DNA of 64,000 bases from positions 1 to 64,000 of IMG/VR virus record IMGVR_UViG_3300008262_000105; one strand, given 5' to 3'. How positions within the stretch are numbered: the first letter of the stretch is position 1; each line of letters begins with the position of its first letter. Positions 32,841 through 42,700 of this stretch are shown here, in pieces. Source of the stretch: a virus. The notes below the pieces were generated by a model. The model made no database searches. It was not told the origin of the DNA and saw nothing but the letters and a program-made list of their open reading frames with translations. A program made the translations under genes and the position numbers.

Positions 32841-33743
32841 TTATTTGAAAGTTACAGGTATTGATGCAAAATTACTTAAATTAACGCAATTTCTAAATGC
32901 TGCTGAGCCAGCTGGTATTGGACTTCTATTCCATAATTCAGGAGCTGTACCGGTTAATGCATTTGAAGTTGAACTCATATTATAAACGTTATTAAAAATA
33001 GTTACAATTGTATTATTTGTAAATTGTAAAACATTTGTAAGTGCCTGACAATTTCTAAATGTTGCCGAAAAGTTTACAACATTTACATTCAAATCAAATA
33101 GTGTTGATGGTACTGTTGTTAAATTTGTACAAGCAAAAAAGCAAGATGCAAATGTAGTTGCTAAAGGTACATTATTAAATAATCCATTTGGTACAGTTGT
33201 TATCGTTGTTATTGATGAAAATGTATCCGTAAAAGTTGTTGCATTTGGTGAGTAATCAAATATATCAGAAGGTATAGAAGTTATTCTAGTACCTCTCATA
33301 AAAGATGCAAATGATACAACTTCCGCTAATCCAGTATATCCACCAACAGCACTCAATGTACCACTACCAGGTATTGCTGTTAAATTTACACAACCATAAA
33401 AGTTAATAGTTCTTAATCCAACAATTCCCCATTGAACTAACTCAGTAATAAGATTTCTAATACTAGCATTGTTATCCACACGAAATCCTGGCATAAATCC
33501 GCTTATTGTAATTGTATAAGTGCCAGGAGACACATATGTGTGAATTCTATCTGTAGATGTTGATGATGTTATTAAAGGTGAGCCAGAGCTATCTCCCCAA
33601 CTAATTGTTAAATTTGGAGTCAATCCACCATAATCAACTAAAGGAACTGTAAATGTTGTGTTTGCTAAAGTTGTTTGTATTCTAAATACAAATGGGAAAG
33701 CTTGTCCAGACTCCGAAGGTATTAATTTTCTTGCTATACTCAT
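32841..33743 (-). CDS. BspA-type leucine-rich-repeat / PKD-like surface protein, 300 residues
   Basis: A putative adhesin. Residues ~20-105 look like a PKD-type beta-sandwich (TVPLVDYGGLTPNLTISWGD, then HTYVSPGTYTITISG). Residues ~110-300 carry degenerate BspA-type leucine-rich repeats of ~22-25 residues, e.g. ATTFASCFFACTNLTTVPS followed by TLFDLNVNVVNFSATFRN and CQALTNV, with the recurring F-x2-CxNLTxIPxxLF core. Such repeats are common in Bacteroidota, protozoan and mycoplasma surface proteins, and some phages carry them in fibre regions. No signal peptide is present, so it is most likely virion-borne. It sits 11 nt after the 3790-residue fibre and 1 nt before the chaperone-like gene, suggesting a fibre tip or host-binding subunit. 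Confidence 0.78.
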   Translation of the reverse strand: MSIARKLIPSESGQAFPFVFRIQTTLANTTFTVPLVDYGGLTPNLTISWGDSSGSPLITSSTSTDRIHTYVSPGTYTITISGFMPGFRVDNNASIRNLITELVQWGIVGLRTINFYGCVNLTAIPGSGTLSAVGGYTGLAEVVSFASFMRGTRITSIPSDIFDYSPNATTFTDTFSSITTITTVPNGLFNNVPLATTFASCFFACTNLTTVPSTLFDLNVNVVNFSATFRNCQALTNVLQFTNNTIVTIFNNVYNMSSTSNALTGTAPELWNRSPIPAGSAAFRNCVNLSNFASIPVTFK

Positions 33744-33754
33744 AACTATAATTA

Positions 33755-36700
33755 TTAACTCATATTTTTACCAACTACAAATCCATAGTATGTTGTGCCA
33801 CCATTAAACGTAAATATTGTTAATACATCAGTACCAGCTGATGTAAGAATAGGTGCAGTACCACCTGCCCAATCTAAGTTTCCAGGCCATGTGATTGCAA
33901 AAGCACCAGCGTTTACCAATGTTAGTGTAAATCCAAATGCGTTTGAAGGTGGTACATTTGTAAATGATACCGTACCTGCTCCATTAAATTGTCTTCTAAA
34001 ATTATTACCTAATGTAAAATCAATAGAGACACTACCACCCGTACCATAATCATAGAAAGTTTCTCTAAACGTTGTTGATGCTATAAATCCACTTACAGTT
34101 TGGTCTCCCGTTAATGAAAGAGAACTTCCATCAAAAGTTAAATTACTTTCAACAATAGCTGCTGTTGGAACTGCTTGGTATGTTAATAATCCATTATCAG
34201 TTGTACCATTTAAACTAAATCCGTTTGTACCAGACGTACCGGATGTAAAGTTTGGTGGAGTTGTTCCCGAAGTGCCAGAAGTTCCTGTTTGACCCGAAGT
34301 ACCTGCTGTACCAGACGTAAAGCCAGGAGGTGTTGTACCTGAAGTACCAGACGAACCAGTTTGGCCTGAAGTACCTGCTGTACCAGATGTAAAACCTGGA
34401 GGTGTTGTACCTGAAGTACCAGACGAACCAGTTTGACCTGATGTGCCTCCTGTACCGCTTGTACCAGATGTGAAACCCGGAGGGGTTGTACCAGAAGTTC
34501 CTGATGAACCAGCTGCTCCCGTAGAACCTTGCGCCCCAGAACTACCAGAAGTTCCACTACTTCCAAAGAATGTACCATCAAAACCAGAAGTACCTGATGT
34601 ACCATTTGTGCCAGTTGAACCCGATGTACCATTTGAACCTGATGTACCATTTGAACCAGAAGTTCCTGAAGTACCAGAAGTTCCTGAAGAACCAAAATAT
34701 GTACCATCAAAACCAGAAGTACCGCTTATACCAGATGTTCCACTTGTTCCGCTTGTGCCATTTGAACCAGAAGAACCGCTTGTACCGCTTGTACCAGAAG
34801 TACCCGAAGAACCAAAGAATGTACCATCAAAACCAGAAGTACCACTAACACCAGAAGAACCAGACGAACCCGCTGTTCCAGTAGAACCAGATGTACCGCT
34901 TGTACCGGAAGAACCGCTTGTGCCAGAAGAACCAAAGAATGTACCATCAAAACCAGATGTACCGCTTGTACCGCTTGTACCATTAGAACCTGCTAAGCCG
35001 CTTGTACCAGAAGAACCAGACGTGCCGCTTGTACCACTTATACCACTTGTACCATTACTACCAAAGAAAGTTCCATCTAAACCAGAAGTACCACTTGAAC
35101 CTGCGCTACCATCAGTACCACTTGAACCAGAAGTTCCAGCTCCAGAAGTTCCTGAAGAACCACTACTTCCAGATGAACCAAAGAATGTTCCATCCAAGCC
35201 ACTTGTACCACTTGAACCACTAGAACCACTAGAACCAGACGAACCAGCTCCAGAAGTTCCTGAAGAACCACTACTTCCGCTTGAACCAAAGAAAGTTCCA
35301 TCTAAACCAGAAGTTCCTGATGTACCACTACTTCCAGAGGAGCCAGAAGTACCATTTGAACCAGAAGTACCTGATGTGCCATTTGTACCGCTTGTACCAC
35401 TACTACCAAAATATGTTCCATCTAATCCACTTGTACCAGATGTACCAGTAGAGCCAGAAGTTCCTGATGTACCGCTTGTGCCGCTTGTACCTGATGTGCC
35501 GCTTGTGCCACTACTACCAAAATATGTTCCATCTAAACCAGAAGTTCCTGATGTTCCTGTTGTACCACTTGAACCTGTACTTCCCGAAGTACCACTTGTA
35601 CCCGATGTGCCAGAAGAACCTCCGCTACCAGATGTACCCGATGTACCACTACTACCAAAGTATGTTCCATCTAAACCAGAAGTTCCTGATGTGCCAGAAG
35701 TACCAGATGAGCCAGATGAGCCGGCTGTGCCAGTTGTACCGCTTGTACCAGCTGTTCCACTACTACCAAAGTATGTTCCATCTAAACCAGAAGTTCCCGA
35801 TGTACCGCTTGTGCCATCACTACCAGATGTACCTTGAGTACCACTTGTACCAGAAGACCCACTTGAACCAGAAGTACCATCTGAGCCTGAAGTTCCCGAT
35901 GTACCATCTATACCGCTTGTGCCAGAAGAACCTGTTGTACCAGCTGAACCATCCGTTCCGCTTGTGCCACTTGAACCAGCGGTTCCCGAAGTGCCATCTG
36001 AACCCGATGTTCCAGAAGTTCCATCTATTCCAGATGTACCGCTTGACCCCGTAGTTCCAGATGTACCAGCAGAACCATCAGTTCCCGAACTGCCTGCTGT
36101 ACCAGATGAACCAGAAGTTCCATCTGACCCAGATGTTCCCGAAGTTCCATCTATACCACTTGTACCAGCAGAACCAGTTGTACCGGATGAACCAGTTGTA
36201 CCAGCAGAACCAGTTGTACCAGCTGTGCCGCTTGAGCCAGAACTTCCAGAAGTTCCATCTGAACCAGAAGTACCGGATGTACCACTACTTCCAGAAGTAC
36301 CCGATGAACCAGTTGAACCCGATGTACCGCTTGAGCCGGATGTGCCAGATGAACCAGATGTACCATCGGTTCCCGATGTACCACTTGAACCAGACGAACC
36401 GCTTGTGCCGCTTGAACCAGTTGTACCTGATGTACCCGAGCTTCCACTACTTCCGCTTGTTCCAGACGAACCAGATGAACCAGAAGTGCCGGATGTACCG
36501 CTTGTACCGCTTGAACCTGTTGTACCGCTTGAACCAGAACTTCCCGAAGAACCCGAAGTACCATCTGAACCAGATGTGCCACTTGTACCCGATGTGCCAG
36601 ACGTACCACTTGAACCTGTTGTACCGCTTGAGCCAGATGTACCACTACTTCCCGATGTACCCGATGTGCCAGAAGTTCCAGATGTACCACTTGAACCTGA

Positions 36701-39700
36701 TGTACCTGCTAAACCATCTGAACCCGAAGTACCCGAAGTACCTCCACTACCAGATGTGCCGCTTGTACCCGATGTTCCGCTTGAACCAGAACTTCCCGAA
36801 GTACCACCAGTTCCAGAAGAACCGGCAGAACCTCCACTACCAGCAGAGCCTGATGTTCCACCACTACCGCTTGAACCAGAGGTACCTGATGTACCGCTTG
36901 TGCCACCACTTCCAGATGTTCCCGATGAACCGCTTGAACCACCAGAACCAGATGAACCGCTTGAACCTCCACTACCGCTTGTGCCAGAAGTACCACCACT
37001 ACCGCTTGAACCTGATGTACCACCAGAACCAGAAGTTCCACCACTTCCACTCGAGCCACTCGAACCAGATGTTCCCGATGAACCGCTTGTGCCGCTTGTA
37101 CCAGATGTACCACTCGTACCAGATGTACCTGATGTGCCAGAAGTTCCCGATGTACCCCCAGAACCAGCTGTTCCAGATGTTCCAGAAGTTCCTGATGAGC
37201 CGCTTGTACCTGATGTACCCGATGTGCCAGATGTACCACTTGAACCCGTTGTGCCAGATGTACCGCTTGAGCCAGATGTACCAGAAGTTCCTGATGTACC
37301 ACTTGTACCACCACTACCAGAAGTTCCCGATGAACCACTACTACCACTACTTCCGCTTGAGCCAGATGTACCACTTGTGCCAGATGTTCCAGACGTACCA
37401 CTTGAACCAGACGAACCTGAAGTTCCTGATGAACCACTACTACCACTACTTCCGCTTGAGCCGCTTGAACCAGAACTACCCGATGAACCGCTTGAGCCAG
37501 AAGAACCATCCGTACCAGATGTACCTGCGCTTCCAGAAGAACCGCTAGAGCCGCTTGAACCAGAACTTCCAGAAGAACCAGACGAACCAGAACTTCCTGA
37601 ACTACCAGATGTACCAGATGAACCTCCACTACCAGCAGTACCCGAAGAACCAACTGCTGCTACTATGTTTCTTCTTTCTAATTTTTTAGTTAATGAGTTC
37701 CATACAACAACATCCTCTGATGAACCAGATGCTAAGTTTCCTAATAATAAACTACCGCTTACTCCTAAACTTCCACTAATTGTTAAATTAGCGTTTATTG
37801 AAGAATCTTTATTTACTTGTAAGAATGATGCTGTATTTACACCTTCCGCATTTAGAGCGTATAAAGCGTATGATGCGGTAAATGCTAATGAAGCAGTACC
37901 CACCAACATTGATGCGGTTTGTGAATTTTGAACAAAGTTTGATGTATCTACATTTGATGCGTTTTGTGCAAATAATGCGTAAGATGCAGTTGATGCAAAA
38001 GATGCTGATAAAACTGTCATTGAAGAAGTTCTATCGTTTCTTACATAATCAACCAATGTTAATCCGCTTAAATTTTCAACATATGATGCGGTTAATGCGT
38101 AAGAAGAACTAACTGCACCAAACACACTCATTGATGATGTTTGGTCATTTCTTACATAAGCATTGGCATTTGATAATGATGCAGATAATGCTACTAACGA
38201 TGCCGAATCAAATCCAGTAACAGCGTCTGCTAAATCTGCTCTTATTGCATGTGATGCTGAAAGTACAGTTCCAAATACTCTATCACCTTGAATAGTACCA
38301 CTTATTACACTACCACCACTACCAATTACAACATGTCCAGATGTTAATCCAGCGAATATAATTTGTATTGTATCTTCATCAATTGATTTAATTGTTCCAG
38401 GTATAATTTGGTCTTCAGAACCAGTTGCGTAAACCTGAACCATAGGATATAAAATTCCTAAGTTGTGAACAATAGTTAAATTACTTACATTACTAAATGA
38501 TACAGTTTCAGTTAATGAAGTTTCAGGTTGTGGAATGAAATAACCCTGAGTTTCGTTGAATCTTAATATTTGATATTCAGCTGATGCAGTTGGTCCAACT
38601 CCTTGGAAATTATATGTACCTAAGAATGAACCAGTGAATAATGGTGCAAAAACATATTGTGATGCAGTTACTTTATTTAAATAAGCTGTATTTGCTGTAT
38701 TGTATAAATCACCCCAAATAAATGAAGATGTGTTTACTACAAATCCTTTATCAGGCGAAATAGATGCAGTTACGCTTCCACTCTTTAAAATAAATGTTTC
38801 AAATGATAAGTTTGCAATATTAATATTATACAATCCACTACCATCACCAACATATGATGAACCACTTTGTAATATTACATTTCCTCCACTAACAAAAACA
38901 CTACCACTAACAGTTAATGAACCAGAATGTATTCTAGTAGATGTGTTTATATCAAGTCCTAAATTTGGAGATATTACCGCCTGTGCTGACCCAGATTGTA
39001 TTCTATCTAATTTTAGGTCTTGCAAAGCATTTGCAGGGATATTAAATAAACCACCACCATCACCACGATAAAGTGCAGCTGTAATTTCAGTATTAATATC
39101 TAATGTATCCGGTCTTTGTATTGTTCTAGCTGAACCAGATTGGATTCTATCTAATTGAAGGTCTTGAAGTGCTGATGCAGGGATATTGAATAATCCACCA
39201 CCATCGCCAATATATTTAGATGATGATATTGAACCAGATATTTCTACTGAACCAGTAAATTGAGAACCAACCGAACCAGATGGTGCTGATGTTACAACCT
39301 CAAAATATCTTCCACTTTGAACAGAAGCTGTTGCACTACCACTAGCAATTAAAGGAGCTGCTGCCGCTTGTACATTTGTTAATTGAGAACCATCTCCAAT
39401 AAATGAGAATGCTCTTACACTACCACTTACATCAACACTTCCAGTAAACAATGAACCAAATGATGAGCCCGTTTCTGAAGTTGTTACTACAAATTTTCTA
39501 CCACTTGCTACCGATGCAGTTGCCGAACCACTAGCGATAAATGGTGCTGCAGCAGCTTGTACATTCGTAATTTGAGAGCCATCTCCTACAAAGAATTGTG
39601 CAAAAATACTACCACTAACCGATATAGAACCCGTAAATTCAGAACCAATACCAGACCCTGTATAAGCTGTTGTCACTACTAATCTATCTCCACTTGCTAC

Positions 39701-42700
39701 AGATGCTGTTGCACTACCACTAGCAATTAATGGTGATGCTGCTGCTTGTACGTTTGTAATTTGAGAACCATCTCCAATCAAAAAGAATGCTCTCAAACTA
39801 CCACTTATATCCACCGAACCAGTAAATTGAGAACCAAATGCAGATGCGGTAAATGGTGTAATTACCTTAAATCCATCATCAGGATTTACAGATGCTGTTA
39901 CCGAACCTGATTTAATTTCAGTTGATATTAATGCATCTTCGGTTAATGCTGAACGAGGGATTCTTCTAAGATATTGTCCTTCTGCATAGATGAATGATGA
40001 TGAACCAATAAATAATCCACCACTCATATCATTCAAATACAAGCTACCACTAATATCAACTGAACCTGTAAATTGAGAACCAATTTGAGTACTAAAATAT
40101 TCAGTATCTATTGATGATGTGAACGGAGTAATTACTTTAAAACCATAATCAGGTGCTACAGATGCCGTTACTGAACCTGATTTAATTTCAGTTGAAATAA
40201 GTGCATCTTCAGTAAGTGCTGAACGAGGTATTCTTCTAAGATACTGTCCTTCTGCAAATATAAATGAACCAGAATCTATATAAACACTACCAGTTATATC
40301 TAATGAACCTGTAAATCTAGAACCAATTTCAGAACCAGTAAATGGTGTAATTACATTAAATCCATATTCAGGAGAAACAGATGCGGTTACACTACCACTT
40401 TTAATTTCTGTACTAATTAATGCATCTTCTGTTAATGCTGAACGAGGGATTCTTCTTAAATATTGTCCTTCTGCGTAGATGAATGATGATGAATCAATAT
40501 AAACGGCTCCACTTATTGCGTTTACAAATAAGCTTCCACTCATATCAACATCACCTAAGAATGATATTTGTGCAGATGCAGAAACAGCATCTACTACATT
40601 TATAATTCCCTGCATTGATGAATGGAATTGGCAAATATAATAAAGTGTATTTGGTGCGCTACCAGATACTAAGAAAGTAATTGTACCATTGTCTTCACCA
40701 TTATTAGTAACCCAACTATTATATTGCTGAGTTATACCAGTTACAGGAGTATCTTTAATATGAAACGGATGTCCAGTAGCATTTACATTAAATGTATATT
40801 CAGTATTTCTTACTAAAGTTATTGTTGGGTTTGAACCACTAGCTGCTCCACTAAACCAATATCCGTTAGCACCATCATTTATAATATCAAAAGTTCTATT
40901 TAAATCAATAGAGTTAATAATTCTATTTGATGATGAAACTATAAAACTTCCACTTATAGTAGAGAATGTATTTACAACAAATCCAGTATTTGGTGCAATT
41001 GATGCAGTAACTGAGCCTGATGCTAATCTCACAGCATCTTCAACAATTGCTGAACGAGGTATATTAAATAATCCTTGGCCGCTACCACTAAAGAATGCAC
41101 TTGCTGTTGTTAATTCAACACCACCATCTTTAATTTTTAAACTACCACTTATATCTACCGAACCTGTAAACTCAGAACCACTAGCTAAAGATTGTACTCT
41201 AAACCCAAAGTTTGGTGCTACTGATGCGGTTACTGAGCCTGATTTAATTTCAGTTGAAATAAGAGCATCTTCACTTAATGCATTTCTTGGAATATTTCTT
41301 AAATAAGTACCCTCACCAAAATATGCAGATGAAGAACCAAGAATTAATGCTCCGCTAGTTGCGGTTATAATCATACTTCCGGTAATATAAACACTACCAG
41401 TAATTCTTGAACCACTTGGTGCAGATTCAACAACAAATCCTCTATCAGGCAATGCTGAAGCTGTAACACTTCCACTTGCTATTCTAAATAATTCTTGAGA
41501 AAGTGCTGAGAATGGTATATCCGATAATCCCGCACCACTACCACTAAATACAGATGCAGAAACTCCACCAAAAAATCTAGAAGTTCCAGTTACTGTCAAA
41601 CTTCCACTAAAAGTAGAACCACTTGCTACTGAAGTTACAACAAATCCAAAATTAGGAGATACTGAAGCAGTTACACTACCACTAAATATTTTTGAAGTAT
41701 CTAAATCCGAAATTGCTGCAACCGGTATATCAAATAATTGTCTACCACTACCACTAAATGAACCTGTTCTTAAAAATACAGAACCACTTAGGAATAGAGA
41801 ACCGGTAAATTGAGAACCTCTTTCGGTAGATTCAACTCTAAATCCAAAATTAGGAGATACTGAAGCAGTTACAGAACCAGAAAGAATTCTGTTTGTATCT
41901 AATGCATCAGGAGCCAATGCTGTTCTTGGAATATTAAATAATCGTTCACCACTACCACTAAATGATGAGCCAGAAGTTAATTCTATACCTCTAGCCCCAC
42001 TAACAAATAGAGAACCTGTTAATTGAGTGCCAAATTGACCAGATTCTACAATAAATCCTTTATCAGGTCTAGCAGATGCCGTTACCGAACCACTAGCAAT
42101 TTGTGTTGTTTCTAATGGTGGTATAAAAATATTTGTCAATCGGCTACCATCTCCAACAAATGAACCGCTTATATCAAAAGCACTCATTGAAACAGCCGTT
42201 ACACTTTGGGCAGTTACCGAACCGCTAACAAATACGCTACCAGTTATTTCAGAACCTTTTTCTGCAGATTCAACTCTAAATCCATATACAGGCGAAACAG
42301 ATGCAGTTACAGATCCCGATGATATTCTAAATGAATCTCCGGTAAATGCCGAACGTGGAATATTAAATAATCCACCACCATCACCCTGTATAAATGATGC
42401 ACTAATTGATGCCGTTACTTCTCTAGCTACAATTCTATCAGATACAAATAAACTACCACTTATTGTTACATCAGGTCCTCTTTGTAATATTGCATCTACA
42501 ATATTAATTGTACCAGCCATTATACCATGGAATTGACAAATATAATAAAGTGTATTTGGTGCAGATACATCAGGTGTAAATGTTATAATACCAACATCAT
42601 CACCATTGTTAGTTACACCTGTATTATAAGCATTTGATGTACCACTTGTTTGTGCAGTTTTAATCCAAAATGGATGACCGCTAGCATTTACATTAAATGT

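Noticed and set aside
29018-37652. CRISPR-like array, because of many short near-repeats
   Set aside because: Repeats are 9-12-nt coding triplet units in frame with long proteins, without unique spacers of constant length and without cas genes.
34443-37931. Plus-strand frames of 464 and 670 residues with PLVPEVPDVP repeats
   Set aside because: Mirror image of the array in the 3790-residue fibre, same reasoning; no independent promoter or ribosome binding site.
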